The notes: a model not told the origin generated them from the sequence alone. A stretch of DNA of 64,000 bases from an uncultured Ruminococcus sp. (GCA_946413815.1 CAMKMD010000008.1:23927-87926); one strand, 5' to 3'. Positions 15,997 through 25,549 are shown, counted from the first letter of the stretch. Numbers and translations are program-made.

Positions 15997-16512
15997 TTAT
16001 GCGTGCGGCGTATAGGCGGACTTCAGTATGGCGTCAAGCTTATCAGTGTCGCCTGTGACGGTATATGAGCTCTTATAATTAGTCTTCCTGTCAGTAATGA
16101 TGAGCTTTTTCCCGTCAAGTTCGTACCAGCAGGTAGACGGAGCTATGGTCCTTCCGTTTGATACGATTATGCCGCTTTCGGTTATAACGCATTTCGGCTT
16201 CATGAGGAGAGTCGCTATCATGAGTACCAGGGTCAGTATCCATGCGGCTATAAAGATAAAGTATGCTGTATTGAAAAGTGTGGTATGGCTTTCCTTGTCC
16301 TTGAAGTAGTTAATGGTGGACGTGATGAAGTTTAGACCGCAGAAGACCATTGTCCATACGAGATAGGCCGGATTCTTCAGCTCTGCCGTCACGCCCTCCG
16401 GAAGTTCACGGAACTGTCTCCGCTTGACTGCTTCATAGATGCCGATGGCGATAACACCGGCCATCAGGGCGACAGCGACGATAAGGAAGATTATCTCAAG
16501 TATGTGACTCAT
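15997..16512 (-). CDS. Three-helix membrane protein with C-terminal PH-like domain, unknown function
   Basis: The 171-residue protein has hydrophobic helices at about 4-26, 50-70 and 84-106. A cytoplasmic or external C-terminal domain of about 60 residues ([14 protein letters not shown]...[13 protein letters not shown]) resembles the small PH-like domains of bacterial YcxB/DUF5673-type membrane proteins. It overlaps the end of ribBA by 17 bases and is therefore co-translated. Whether it takes part in flavin transport or is simply a passenger cannot be told; it is not the known RibU transporter, which has five or six helices. Confidence 0.6.
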   Translation of the reverse strand: MSHILEIIFLIVAVALMAGVIAIGIYEAVKRRQFRELPEGVTAELKNPAYLVWTMVFCGLNFITSTINYFKDKESHTTLFNTAYFIFIAAWILTLVLMIATLLMKPKCVITESGIIVSNGRTIAPSTCWYELDGKKLIITDRKTNYKSSYTVTGDTDKLDAILKSAYTPHA

Positions 16513-17722
16513 TGTCTTCCTCCCCGTAGCTGAGGATATGTCCCATCTTTGCCGCCTTCGTCTTCAGATAGAAAAGGTCGTAGGCAGTGGCGTCCATCTG
16601 TATCGGCACTCTCTCGCTTATCTCAAGACCGAAGCCGCTCAGACCGTATACCTTGTCGGGATTGTTGGTGAGAAGTCTGAGTGTCCTGCATCCGAGGTCA
16701 CGGAGTATCTGTGCGCCGATGTAGTATTCACGCATATCGCCGGGGAATCCGAGAGCAAGGTTCGCTTCAAGGGTATCCATGCCCTGATCCTGCAATTCGT
16801 AGGCTCTCAGCTTGTTGATAAGGCCGATGCCTCGTCCCTCCTGACACATATACAGGAGCACGCCGCGGCCTTCCTTCTCGATCTGTGTCATGGCAGAGGC
16901 GAACTGCTGTCCGCAGTCGCATTTGAGGGAGCCGAAGGCATCTCCGGTAAGGCATTCCGAGTGTACACGGCAGAGGATATCCTTGCCGTCGCCGATATCA
17001 CCCTTTACAAGTGCTACATGATGCTCGCCGTTGAGCCTGTTGACATAGCCGAGAGCACGGAAGTTGCCGTACTTTGTGGGCAGCTTTGTATCAGCCACCT
17101 TCTCGACCAGTACATCATGCACCTTGCGGTAGTCCTTGAGCGCCTGAATGGTTATGAACTTCATTCCCCATTCCTTTGCTTTCTCCTGCAGCTCTCCGGA
17201 GCGCATCATAGTGCCGTCATCCCGCATTATCTCGCAGCAGAGACCGCATTCCTCCAGCCCGGCAAGGCGGAGAAGATCCACGGTTGCTTCGGTATGGCCT
17301 TCACGCTCAAGTACGCCGTTCTTCCTTGCGGTGAGCGGAAACATATGTCCCGGCCTGCGGAAATCCTCAGGCTTTGAGGAGGGATCTGCGATCATGCGGG
17401 CGGTAAAGCCTCTCTCCTCGGCAGATATGCCGGTGGTAGTATCCACATGATCCACGGAGACCGTGAAAGCTGTTGAGTGGTTGTCGGTATTGTAGTCCAC
17501 CATCTGAGGCAGGTGGAGCCTTTCACACATCCCGATGCTCATGGGCATACAGATAAGACCTCTGGCGTGAACGGCCATAAAGTTGACGTTTTCCGTCGTG
17601 GCGAACTGAGCGGCGCATATCATATCGCCCTCGTTTTCCCGGCCCTCGTTGTCGGTGACGAGGATGATCTCGCCGTTTCTCAGTGCTTCAAGAGCCTCGG
17701 ATACAGTGTTGTATTCAAACAT
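16496..17722 (-). CDS. ribBA: Bifunctional 3,4-dihydroxy-2-butanone-4-phosphate synthase / GTP cyclohydrolase II
   Basis: 408 residues. The N-terminal DHBP synthase half shows [16 protein letters not shown] (acidic metal-binding loop) and [13 protein letters not shown]. The C-terminal GTP cyclohydrolase II half (from about 210) carries the zinc cysteines in [17 protein letters not shown] and the [16 protein letters not shown] motif. The protein therefore feeds both branches of riboflavin synthesis, from ribulose 5-phosphate and GTP. A GGAGG site precedes the ATG. It sits after the DUF4097 gene in the operon. Confidence 0.97.
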   Translation of the reverse strand: MFEYNTVSEALEALRNGEIILVTDNEGRENEGDMICAAQFATTENVNFMAVHARGLICMPMSIGMCERLHLPQMVDYNTDNHSTAFTVSVDHVDTTTGISAEERGFTARMIADPSSKPEDFRRPGHMFPLTARKNGVLEREGHTEATVDLLRLAGLEECGLCCEIMRDDGTMMRSGELQEKAKEWGMKFITIQALKDYRKVHDVLVEKVADTKLPTKYGNFRALGYVNRLNGEHHVALVKGDIGDGKDILCRVHSECLTGDAFGSLKCDCGQQFASAMTQIEKEGRGVLLYMCQEGRGIGLINKLRAYELQDQGMDTLEANLALGFPGDMREYYIGAQILRDLGCRTLRLLTNNPDKVYGLSGFGLEISERVPIQMDATAYDLFYLKTKAAKMGHILSYGEEDNESHT

Positions 17723-17736
17723 TAATAAGCCTCCAG

Positions 17737-18624
17737 TTATTCATCACGGACAGACGGTTCTTTGATATCGATATCGCCTGTGCCGGTGTTCATTATTATC
17801 CTGCATTTACCTTCGATGTCAAGCTCCATTTGATGGGATGTTACAGCTCCCTCAGAACTGGTAACGGTGTATTCATGGCCGCCTGTGTCAAGAGATATGG
17901 AGCCCGCGCCTGTATCGATTTCTATGACAGTATCATCGTTGAGAGCGCCGGGGAGAGTCAGGTCTATATCTCCCACTCCGGTGCTTATATCCAGCTCTGA
18001 ACCCATATCGGGAGCGCCGGCAAGCTCAACGGTTATACTTCCTGCGCCGGTCTCTATCTCGGTAGCACCCGAGAGTACGGAACCTGTCACTGTTACGTCT
18101 CCGGCGCCTGTTTCAAGCTTTGCCTTGCCGCTGAACCGGCTTAGCTGTATATCACCGGCACCGTTCTCGATGTCACAGATGCTTATCGCATCGGGTACCG
18201 ATACTGAAGTGTCGGCAGCAACGGTAACAGTGTCCTTGTACTCGCTGTCCTTTATGAAGCGCCATACATCCTGTCCGTCTTTAAGGTGTGTACTCAGGGT
18301 AAGAACAAGGGAGGTGTCCTTCGTTTCGGTGAAGTAGTAAAGGCTCTCCGCGATTTTATCAGCACTCTCCTGTGTATCACCCTTTATACTGATAGTTGAG
18401 CCTGCGGATGCGGAGTGTGCGCCTCCTTCTACTGCGATGTTTCCCGCATCAGACCTGTAGACTAAGGTGTCTGCGCCCTGTGTACTGACAGAATCAAGGT
18501 GCGGGGAGGCAGTGGCTTCGTATTTCAGACCAATGTGAAAGTTGTTGTTGCCTGCATCAATACCGCCGCAGGAGCAGAGCAGCGCTGCTGCAGGCAGGCA
18601 TGACAGAAGGTGTCTGTATTTCAT
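17737..18624 (-). CDS. DUF4097-type beta-repeat lipoprotein
   Basis: The 295-residue protein begins with a signal peptide and a lipobox ending LLCSC. The C-terminal two-thirds is a right-handed beta-repeat with at least five copies of a GAGDI/GAGSI/GTGDI turn ([54 protein letters not shown]), the DUF4097 fold seen in putative adhesins. AAGGAG for this gene lies within the end of ribE. It is wedged between ribE and ribBA, an unusual place for a surface lipoprotein. A role in flavin capture is a guess; the family has no established activity. Confidence 0.75.
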   Translation of the reverse strand: MKYRHLLSCLPAAALLCSCGGIDAGNNNFHIGLKYEATASPHLDSVSTQGADTLVYRSDAGNIAVEGGAHSASAGSTISIKGDTQESADKIAESLYYFTETKDTSLVLTLSTHLKDGQDVWRFIKDSEYKDTVTVAADTSVSVPDAISICDIENGAGDIQLSRFSGKAKLETGAGDVTVTGSVLSGATEIETGAGSITVELAGAPDMGSELDISTGVGDIDLTLPGALNDDTVIEIDTGAGSISLDTGGHEYTVTSSEGAVTSHQMELDIEGKCRIIMNTGTGDIDIKEPSVRDE

Positions 18625-18634
18625 ATAGTTCTCC

Positions 18635-19282
18635 TTATATGAAGCCGTTCTTTGCCAGCATATCGAGGGATACTCCTCCGGAGTGCTCCTCCTCTGCCGG
18701 TTTCATCAGCTTCTCTACGTATTTTCCTATTATATCGTTTTCCAGGTTTACTGTGTCGCCTGTCTTCCTCTGTGAGAGAACGGTACAGGCTGCTGTGTGT
18801 GGGATGATCGATACGGAGAAGTCACTGTCAGTGACCTTTGCCACTGTCAGGCTGATGCCGTCGATGGCTATGGAGCCTTTCTCCACGATGTAGCGGAGTA
18901 TGCTCTGAGGGGCTGATACCGTGTACCATACGGCAATGCCGTCATTCCTGATACCGGAAATGGTACCCGTGCCGTCGATATGGCCGGAGACAATGTGTCC
19001 GCCGAAGCGGCCGCCGGCAGCCATAGCCCTTTCAAGGTCAACAGGGCTTCCGCTCCTGAGACTTCCGAGTGAAGAACGGCTGAGAGTCTCGTTCATTACG
19101 TCTGCCTGGAACCAGTCACCGCCCATGGCAGTAACGGTCAGACATACACCGTTCACGGCTATGCTGTCTCCGAGCTTAGTGCCCTCGAGTACTTTTGCGG
19201 CTTTTATGCGGATATCTGAGTTCGTGCCGTTTCTTGTGACAGATATAACGCTGCCCACTTCTTCGATTATTCCTGTGAACAT
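18635..19282 (-). CDS. ribE: Riboflavin synthase (alpha chain)
   Basis: The 215-residue protein begins MFTGIIEEVG, the family N-terminus, and contains the duplicated lumazine-binding domains (SIAVNGVCLTV in the first, GSIAIDGISLTV in the second). It dismutates two 6,7-dimethyl-8-ribityllumazine molecules to riboflavin. I prefer the ATG at 19282. An in-frame ATG at 19303 that overlaps the ribD stop codon would add seven residues. It is directly downstream of ribD. Confidence 0.95.
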   Translation of the reverse strand: MFTGIIEEVGSVISVTRNGTNSDIRIKAAKVLEGTKLGDSIAVNGVCLTVTAMGGDWFQADVMNETLSRSSLGSLRSGSPVDLERAMAAGGRFGGHIVSGHIDGTGTISGIRNDGIAVWYTVSAPQSILRYIVEKGSIAIDGISLTVAKVTDSDFSVSIIPHTAACTVLSQRKTGDTVNLENDIIGKYVEKLMKPAEEEHSGGVSLDMLAKNGFI

Positions 19283-19299
19283 TGCCTTATCCTTTCCTG

Positions 19300-20466
19300 T
19301 CATTTATTTACATATATTATTTTTCCGAACTGGTTGTACCTTTTGTACCTTACCCTGCCCTCTATGACGTAATCATCGCCGACAGAGGATATCTTCGTAT
19401 CGTAGAGCGTATAGGCATCATCGGGATGACGTATTCCAAGGCCGGAAACAGGTGTCTTTGCAGTCCGTCCGCCGAATATCTTCGGGGCGATATAGGCCTT
19501 TACCCTGTTTACACATCCGGCTTGGAACATACTGTATGTAAGCTCGCCGCCGCCCTCCAGAAGGACACTGTCTATCTCCTTGTTTGCAAGGTAACGCAGA
19601 AGAAAACCTATGTTTACGCCGCGGCGTTCTGAATCGGAGTGTGTCGAAAAGATCTCGCATCCCATCTCCCTGAGCTTCCATCTCTTTTCCACCTGATCCC
19701 TGTCCTTCCTCTTGTTGTAGCTGGTCGTGGCTATGATAGTCGGGATATCCTTCGCAGTCTGTACGATCTTGCTGTCGAAGGGGATCATGAGATTGGAGTC
19801 GCATATCACTCTTACCGGATTCCTTCCGCCCTCGATGCGGCAGGTCAGCATGGGGTCGTCTGCGAGGACAGTGCCTATGCCGACCATTATCGCCGAGTGC
19901 TTCAGCCTTTCGTACTGCACATCGAGCCTTGCCTCCTCGCCGGTTATCCACTTGGATTCGCCGGTAAAGCAGGCGGTCTTGCCGTCAAGTGTCATGGCGT
20001 ATTTGGCCGTAACAAAGGGCCACTTTTCAGTTATCCAGTAGAAAAAGATGTCGTTGATGCTGTCGCATTCCTCTCTGAGCACGCCTTCAACAACCTCGAT
20101 GCCGTGTTCACGCAGTATCTTTATGCCCTTGCCTGCCACCAGTATGTTCGGATCACCGGAGCCTACGAATACACGCTTTATGCCGTGTTCTATTATGGCA
20201 TCCGTGCAGGGCGGCTGCTTGCCGTGATGACAGCAGGGCTCGAGTGTGACGTACATATCCGCCCCACGACAGTCGATGCCCCTTGCATCGCAGTCTGCAA
20301 AGGCGTTCCTTTCAGCGTGAAGATCGCCGTATTTCCTATGCCAGCCCCTTCCGATGATCTCACCGTCCTTTACTATAACGGCACCAACCAGCGGATTCGG
20401 GTTCACGAAGCCAGTACCGCGCTTTGCGAGCTCGAGAGCCTCGGCCATATATCCTTCATGAGTCAT
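19300..20466 (-). CDS. ribD: Bifunctional diaminohydroxyphosphoribosylaminopyrimidine deaminase / reductase
   Basis: 388 residues from the ATG at 20466, which has AGGAGG (20473-20478) and directly follows the riboswitch terminator; longer readings run into the riboswitch. The deaminase half shows the zinc site HAERNAF and LEPCCHHGKQPPC. The reductase half shows AMTLDGKTA, VGIGTVLADDP and LLEGGGEL. It performs steps two and three of the GTP branch of riboflavin synthesis. It is the first gene of the operon and the direct target of FMN control. Confidence 0.97.
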   Translation of the reverse strand: MTHEGYMAEALELAKRGTGFVNPNPLVGAVIVKDGEIIGRGWHRKYGDLHAERNAFADCDARGIDCRGADMYVTLEPCCHHGKQPPCTDAIIEHGIKRVFVGSGDPNILVAGKGIKILREHGIEVVEGVLREECDSINDIFFYWITEKWPFVTAKYAMTLDGKTACFTGESKWITGEEARLDVQYERLKHSAIMVGIGTVLADDPMLTCRIEGGRNPVRVICDSNLMIPFDSKIVQTAKDIPTIIATTSYNKRKDRDQVEKRWKLREMGCEIFSTHSDSERRGVNIGFLLRYLANKEIDSVLLEGGGELTYSMFQAGCVNRVKAYIAPKIFGGRTAKTPVSGLGIRHPDDAYTLYDTKISSVGDDYVIEGRVRYKRYNQFGKIIYVNK

Positions 20467-20484
20467 AAAAAGCCTCCTGAAAAC

Positions 20485-20507
20485 AAAAAATCCCCGGAAC
20501 TCCGGGG
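20485..20507 (-). terminator. Intrinsic terminator of the FMN riboswitch
   Basis: On the minus strand CCCCGGA and TCCGGGG pair around a two-base loop, followed by ATTTTTT. It lies between the aptamer and the ribD ribosome site, so FMN binding should favour transcription termination. Confidence 0.9.
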
Positions 20508-20534
20508 CTTTGACAATAAGCGTATTTAACGCAG

Positions 20535-20822
20535 CATCTTCTTTCATCCGGACTATACCGTCGGCTCCGGAATCGCACCGGATCAGCCGCTTTTGCGGCT
20601 CGCAGGCTATAGGCAACACCACACAAAGACCGACTTTGGCTATGTACCGTTTCTGCTTGCATATTTTCCGCCATCCTGCACAGAAATCCCTTGACGGGCG
20701 TTAGCTCGCTGTCGGGCTTTCTGTACAATCTCGCGAAAAATCTGACTGCGCATCTCCGGTACATTCTTTGTGCGGTATTACCTTTACTGCCGGTCAGGAA
20801 TCTCACCCTGCCCTCGAAGATG
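20535..20822 (-). promoter_or_regulatory. FMN riboswitch (RFN element) of the riboflavin operon
   Basis: Read on the minus strand, the 5' part has ATCTTCGAGGGCAGGGTGAG, ATTCCTGACCGGCAGTAAAG, and the 3' part has GCCTGCGAGC, GATCCGGTGCGATTCCGG, AGCCGACGGTATAGTCCGGA and closing GAAAGAAGAT. These are the conserved blocks of the FMN aptamer in order. The terminal P1 strands (ATCTTC / GAAGAT) pair. One peripheral arm (roughly 20611-20785) is about 170 bases, far longer than the usual few tens. The transcript from the promoter at 20828-20856 should start at or within a base or two of the aptamer. Confidence 0.95.
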
Positions 20823-20827
20823 TTAAT

Positions 20828-20856
20828 ATTATAACACATTATGACCGCTGTGTCAA
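20828..20856 (-). promoter_or_regulatory. Consensus sigma-A promoter of the riboflavin operon
   Basis: On the minus strand a perfect TTGACA (20856-20851), 17-base spacer and perfect TATAAT (20833-20828). The predicted start is near 20821. Confidence 0.9.
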
Positions 20857-20928
20857 TAGGAACATTACCCGCGGGTAACATAAATATGCACGGAAATAAC
20901 TGTTTATTGCTATCATACTGTCCGGCAC

Positions 20929-20957
20929 TTGCAATTTCGTTTGAAGTATAGTATAAT
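20929..20957 (+). promoter_or_regulatory. Sigma-A promoter of lon-engB-lysA
   Basis: TTGCAA (20929-20934), 17-base spacer, TATAAT (20952-20957). It is divergent from the riboflavin promoter. I see no CIRCE or CtsR-type heat-shock operator between it and lon. Confidence 0.75.
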
Positions 20958-21040
20958 ATATGTGACCGTAGGGAAAGGACGGTCGAGGGATTAAGAATGA
21001 TTCGCATCATAAGCGCAAAAAACAGAAATGTGGTGAGTTA

Positions 21041-23431
21041 ATGGAACAGACAATAAAGAGCGACAAGAGTACAGATAACGGCAATGTTCTCTATACCGTG
21101 GCAATGAGAGGCCTCGTTGCCTTCCCGAAGATGGTCATGCACTTTGACGTGGCAAGGGATAAGTCCGTTGCGGCGGTTGAAAGAGCACTGAAGGACGGAG
21201 GAAGAGTTTTCCTCGTTGCCCAGCACGAGGCATATGTGGACAACCCGAAGGCTACAGACCTTTACAAGACGGGCGTTATAGCCGAGATCAAGCAGGTGCT
21301 CAAGCTTCCGGACAATGTAATGAAGGTTCTCGTTGAGGGTCTCTACAAGGCAAATCTTGTACGCCTTATCGACGAGGGAGATGTGCTGAAGGCTGAAGTC
21401 AAGAGGACTCCGGCTTATTCAAGAGCAAAATATGACGAGGTAGAGGTGGAGGCACTCATGCGCTCCGTAAAGGACGTATTCGAGCGCTATGCTTCTTTCT
21501 TCCCGAAGATGCCGAAGGAACTCCTCATATCGGTAATGACAGAGGAGGATCCCATAAAGCTCTTTGAGAACGTGACCTTCAACTGTAACCTCAACTACCG
21601 TGACAAGCAGACACTGCTCGAGGAATCGAATATCACGAACAAGCTCTCCGTACTCTTTGCCTGCCTCACTTCCGAGGTGGAGATACTGGAGCTGGAGAAC
21701 CTTATCAATGAGCAGACAAAGAACAGCATAGACAAGGGGCAGAAGGAGTACTACCTCCGCGAACAGCTCCGTGTTATACAGGAACAGCTCGGTGAGGATG
21801 ACGCTGATGAGGTCTTCTCCTACATCAACGACATCATGGAGCTGAAGACAGACGACAAGAGCAAGGAAAAGCTCATGAAGGAGGCTGACAAGCTCAGCAA
21901 GCTGCCGCCCTCTTCACAGGAGGCCTTTGTTATCAAAAACTACCTTGATACCGTCCTCGATCTGCCCTGGGGCAAGTACTCCAAGGCCAAGATGACCATG
22001 GAGAAGGCTGAAGCTGTCCTCGAGAAGGATCACTACGGCCTGAAGAAGGTAAAGGAGCGCATCCTTGAATTCCTTGCCGTTCATATGCTCAACCCTGAGA
22101 TAAAGGGACAGATAATCTGTCTTGCAGGCCCTCCCGGTATCGGCAAGACCTCCATCGCCAAGTCCGTTGCAAGGGCTATGGGCAGGAAATATGCCCGTGT
22201 ATCCCTCGGCGGCGTCCGTGATGAGGCAGATATCAGAGGTCACAGAAAGACCTACGTGGGCGCAATGCCCGGCCGTATCATTACAGCCCTTCAGCAGGCC
22301 GGTACAGCCAACCCGCTCATACTCTTCGATGAGATAGACAAGCTCTGCAACGATATCAAGGGCGATCCTTCGTCTGCAATGCTCGAAGTCCTCGACAGCG
22401 AGCAGAACAATGCCTTCAGGGATCATTTCATCGAGATACCCTTTGATCTCAGCAAGGCTGTATTCATTACCACAGCCAATGATGTATCTGCAATACCCGG
22501 ACCACTGCTCGACCGTATGGAGCTTATCGAGCTCCCGAGCTACACTGCAGAGGAGAAGTTCCACATAGCGAAGGAGCATCTCGTTCCCAAGCAGCTCAAG
22601 GAGCACGGTCTCAGGGCTTCACAGCTGAAGATAGATGATCAGGCTATACGTGATATCATCCAGTTCTATACAAGAGAAGCCGGCGTGCGTACACTTGAAA
22701 GGTATATCGCTTCACTCTGCCGCAAGGCTGCAAGGAAGATAGCCTCCGGCGAGACTAAGAAGGTTGCCGTAAAGGCGTCAAACCTTGCTGATTTCCTCGG
22801 CGTCCGCAGATATATATCCGACCTGTTCTCCCGCAAGGATCAGGTGGGTGTGGTCAACGGTCTTGCATGGACATCTGTAGGCGGTACTATCATGCCTCTC
22901 GAAGTTATTATCCTCAAAGGCACAGGAAAGATCGAGGTCACCGGTCTTCTTGGCGAGGTAATGAAGGAGAGCGCACAGATCGCAGTGAGCTACGTAAGGA
23001 GCGTCGCCGACAAGTACGGCATCAACCCGGATTTCTACAAAGAGAATGATATACATATACACGCACCAGAGGGCGCAGTCCCGAAGGACGGCCCTTCTGC
23101 CGGCGTTACTATAGTTACAGCGCTTGTTTCTGCGCTTTCCGGACGCAAGGTGCGTTCCGACGTAGCTATGACCGGTGAGATAACCCTCCACGGAAATGTA
23201 CTCCCCATAGGAGGCCTGCGTGAGAAATCCATGGCTGCATTCAAGGCAGAGATCCCGACTGTACTGATCCCCCGCGACAATGAGGCGGATCTTGAAGAGG
23301 TCGATGATGCAGTAAAGGCAGCCATCAGCTTCCGCTCCATGGAAACTCTCGATCAGGTGCTCGATATAGCGCTTGTCCCCGAGGAAAAGCCTGCACCGGT
23401 TAAGACCTCACGCAGAAGGAAAAAGTCATAA
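21041..23431 (+). CDS. lon: ATP-dependent endopeptidase Lon
   Basis: 796 residues, full family length. The N-terminal LON substrate domain begins VLYTVAMRGLVAFPKMV. The AAA+ module has Walker A GPPGIGKTS and Walker B LILFDEIDK. The protease domain holds the catalytic Ser in PKDGPSAGV and Lys in GGLREKSMAA. A basic C-terminus (SRRRKKS) follows. Lon degrades misfolded and regulatory proteins in the cytoplasm. The ribosome site is modest (GGTGAG). It heads a lon-engB pair, an arrangement common in Firmicutes. Confidence 0.97.
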   Translation: MEQTIKSDKSTDNGNVLYTVAMRGLVAFPKMVMHFDVARDKSVAAVERALKDGGRVFLVAQHEAYVDNPKATDLYKTGVIAEIKQVLKLPDNVMKVLVEGLYKANLVRLIDEGDVLKAEVKRTPAYSRAKYDEVEVEALMRSVKDVFERYASFFPKMPKELLISVMTEEDPIKLFENVTFNCNLNYRDKQTLLEESNITNKLSVLFACLTSEVEILELENLINEQTKNSIDKGQKEYYLREQLRVIQEQLGEDDADEVFSYINDIMELKTDDKSKEKLMKEADKLSKLPPSSQEAFVIKNYLDTVLDLPWGKYSKAKMTMEKAEAVLEKDHYGLKKVKERILEFLAVHMLNPEIKGQIICLAGPPGIGKTSIAKSVARAMGRKYARVSLGGVRDEADIRGHRKTYVGAMPGRIITALQQAGTANPLILFDEIDKLCNDIKGDPSSAMLEVLDSEQNNAFRDHFIEIPFDLSKAVFITTANDVSAIPGPLLDRMELIELPSYTAEEKFHIAKEHLVPKQLKEHGLRASQLKIDDQAIRDIIQFYTREAGVRTLERYIASLCRKAARKIASGETKKVAVKASNLADFLGVRRYISDLFSRKDQVGVVNGLAWTSVGGTIMPLEVIILKGTGKIEVTGLLGEVMKESAQIAVSYVRSVADKYGINPDFYKENDIHIHAPEGAVPKDGPSAGVTIVTALVSALSGRKVRSDVAMTGEITLHGNVLPIGGLREKSMAAFKAEIPTVLIPRDNEADLEEVDDAVKAAISFRSMETLDQVLDIALVPEEKPAPVKTSRRRKKS

Positions 23432-23448
23432 ACGAAAGGAGCGGCGTG

Positions 23449-24060
23449 ATGAAGCTGAACTACAACAAGGCAGAGTATGCCGCATCGTACGGAAAATTCT
23501 CACAGCTCCCTCCGCCGGAGCTTGCGGAGCTCGCATTTGCCGGACACTCAAACGTCGGCAAATCCACGCTTATAAACAAGCTGTTCAACCGCAAGAATCT
23601 TGCAAGAGTGAGTTCTGTGCCGGGAAAGACAGCAACCATAAACTTTTACAGGCTCGATGATATATTCTTTGTCGATCTTCCGGGCTACGGCTATGCGAAG
23701 GTCGCCAAATCCGAAAAGGAGCGCTGGTCCGGGCTCATCGAGGGCTATCTCGGAGCCGACAGGGACCTGAGACTGGTATTCATGCTTGTTGATATGCGTC
23801 ATGCACCGACTAAGGACGATCTGCAGATGATAAGCTACCTTATCGATACTGAGACTCCTTTCGTACTTGTGCTCACAAAAGCGGACAAGCTGAAGAAGAC
23901 GGAAAGGGAGAAGCGCATGGAGGCTTTCAGAACGGAGATACCGTACTTTGACGATATGCACGTAGTGCCCTTTTCATCCCAGACTGCCGAGGGCGTTGAG
24001 GAGCTCCGGCAGATAATTGAGGAGATCACCGACGACAATGGCGTCGCCGATGACGAATGA
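23449..24060 (+). CDS. engB: Ribosome biogenesis GTPase EngB/YsxC
   Basis: 203 residues from the ATG at 23449 with AAAGGAG upstream; a GTG three bases earlier is less well spaced. GTPase motifs are clear: G1 GHSNVGKST, G2 Thr in PGKTATINF, G3 DLPGYGYA, G4 TKADK, G5 SSQT. It assists late 50S ribosomal subunit assembly and is usually essential. It is translated 15 bases after lon. Confidence 0.95.
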   Translation: MKLNYNKAEYAASYGKFSQLPPPELAELAFAGHSNVGKSTLINKLFNRKNLARVSSVPGKTATINFYRLDDIFFVDLPGYGYAKVAKSEKERWSGLIEGYLGADRDLRLVFMLVDMRHAPTKDDLQMISYLIDTETPFVLVLTKADKLKKTEREKRMEAFRTEIPYFDDMHVVPFSSQTAEGVEELRQIIEEITDDNGVADDE

Positions 24061-24081
24061 TACATGAAAGGAATGATGAGA

Positions 24082-25386
24082 ATGTCACAGTTTATTTCCG
24101 AGAATCTTGGCGTCAACGGCCAGGGACATCTCACCATAGGGGGCGCTGATACCGTTGCTCTTGCAAAGGAATATGGCACACCTCTTTACGTAATGGACGA
24201 GCAGAAGATAAGGGACACACTCCGCCGCTTCCACGAGAGCCTTGACAGGTTCTATCACGGAAGGAGCCTTGTATGCTATGCCAGCAAGGCCTTCTCCTGC
24301 AAGGAGATGTGCCGCATCGTGGCAAGCGAGGGTGACGGACTTGACGTTGTTTCTGCCGGAGAGCTCTATACCGCCATAAAGGCAGGCTTCCCCATGGAGA
24401 AGGTGGGCTATCACGGCAACAACAAGACCACTGAGGAGCTGCGTATGGCAGTTGAGAATGGGGTAGGACATATCGTAGTCGATAATCTTCCCGAGCTACG
24501 CAGACTTGAAGCCGTTGCGGAGGAGCTCGATGCTGTACCCGATATCATGCTCCGCATCAAACCCGGTATCGATGCACATACCCACCAGTTTATCATGACG
24601 GGACAGATAGACAGCAAGTTCGGCTTTGCCCTGGAGACAGGCGAGGCTTTTGAGGCGGTAAAGGAAGCCGTATCCTGCGGCCGTGTAAAGCTTTCGGGCA
24701 TACACTGCCACATCGGTTCACAGATATTCGGCATAGAGCCCTTTGAGGCTGCTGCCGGAGTAATGCTCGATTTCGCAGCAAAGGTAAAGAAGGAGCTGGG
24801 CTATGAGATACCCGGTCTCAACCTGGGCGGCGGCTTCGGCATCAAGTATCTCAGCAGTGACGATCCCGAGCCCTTCGAGAACTATATCGAGCGTGTTGCA
24901 AAGGTAGTAAAGGCAAAGTGTGAAGAGCACGGCCTTGCAGAGCCCTTCATCTATATCGAGCCCGGAAGAGCGGTCGCTGCACCTGCAGGTCTTACTCTGT
25001 ACACAGTCGGCGCACGCAAGGAGATCCCAGGTATCCGTACATACGTATCAGTAGACGGCGGTATGGGCGATAACCCGAGATACATCCTCTATCAGTCTGA
25101 ATACGAGGCCGTATCCGCTGAGAGACCGCTTGAAGAGCGTACCGAGAAGGTGACTATAGCCGGACGGTGCTGCGAGAGCGGTGACCTCATCGGTGAGAAT
25201 ATGCCCATCCAGCACGTAGATTCCGGTGATATCATAGCTGTTCTCGCTACCGGTGCTTATAACTACTCCATGTCATCAAACTACAACAGAGTAGGCAAGC
25301 CCGCAGTTGTTTTCGTTAACAACGGCGAGTCACGCATTGCTGTCAGGAGAGAGACTCTTGACGATGTAATAAGAAATGATGTCTGA
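24082..25386 (+). CDS. lysA: Diaminopimelate decarboxylase
   Basis: 434 residues from the ATG at 24082, nine bases after AAAGGA; earlier in-frame ATGs at 24064-24076 overlap that site. The PLP lysine is in CYASKAF, the phosphate-binding block in GIHCHIGSQ and NLGGGFGI, the acidic YIEPGRAV block follows, and the catalytic Cys is in GRCCESGD. It makes L-lysine from meso-diaminopimelate. It lies on the same strand just after engB and is probably co-transcribed; a terminator follows at 25398. Confidence 0.95.
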   Translation: MSQFISENLGVNGQGHLTIGGADTVALAKEYGTPLYVMDEQKIRDTLRRFHESLDRFYHGRSLVCYASKAFSCKEMCRIVASEGDGLDVVSAGELYTAIKAGFPMEKVGYHGNNKTTEELRMAVENGVGHIVVDNLPELRRLEAVAEELDAVPDIMLRIKPGIDAHTHQFIMTGQIDSKFGFALETGEAFEAVKEAVSCGRVKLSGIHCHIGSQIFGIEPFEAAAGVMLDFAAKVKKELGYEIPGLNLGGGFGIKYLSSDDPEPFENYIERVAKVVKAKCEEHGLAEPFIYIEPGRAVAAPAGLTLYTVGARKEIPGIRTYVSVDGGMGDNPRYILYQSEYEAVSAERPLEERTEKVTIAGRCCESGDLIGENMPIQHVDSGDIIAVLATGAYNYSMSSNYNRVGKPAVVFVNNGESRIAVRRETLDDVIRNDV

Positions 25387-25397
25387 TATATGACAAT

Positions 25398-25435
25398 AAT
25401 ATCCTTCCCGTTTGCCGGGGAGGATATTTTGTTTT
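25398..25435 (+). terminator. Terminator after lysA
   Basis: AATATCCTTCCC (25398-25409) pairs with GGGGAGGATATT (25417-25428) with one G-U pair, followed by TTTTGTTTT. Confidence 0.88.
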
Positions 25436-25477
25436 ATGCTCCTAACCGTTAAAGTATATTACATAAGTGTAAACACT

Positions 25478-25495
25478 TTGTTTAATTCTTGACAA
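25478..25495. promoter_or_regulatory. Candidate Rex operator at the aconitase promoter
   Basis: TTGTTTAATTCTTGACAA matches 12 of 14 specified positions of the clostridial Rex consensus (TTGTTAA, 4 any, TTAACAA) and overlaps the -35 box. The right half-site coincides with TTGACA, so part of the match is promoter consensus. The rex gene lies at the end of the same gene run. Confidence 0.45.
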
Positions 25496-25517
25496 ACAAG
25501 AAGTAATGTAGTACAAT
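25489..25517 (+). promoter_or_regulatory. Sigma-A promoter of the aconitase operon
   Basis: Perfect TTGACA (25489-25494), 17-base spacer, TACAAT (25512-25517). Confidence 0.85.
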
Positions 25518-25549
25518 AAAATATATATGTATTGAAAGGAATGATCTCA

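Noticed and set aside
19639..20529. A 296-codon plus-strand open frame opposite ribD
   Set aside because: It is a shadow of ribD with no ribosome site and no family match.
20456..21010. A minus-strand open frame of 184 codons across the region before ribD
   Set aside because: It covers the FMN riboswitch, its terminator and the promoter; no protein motif is present.
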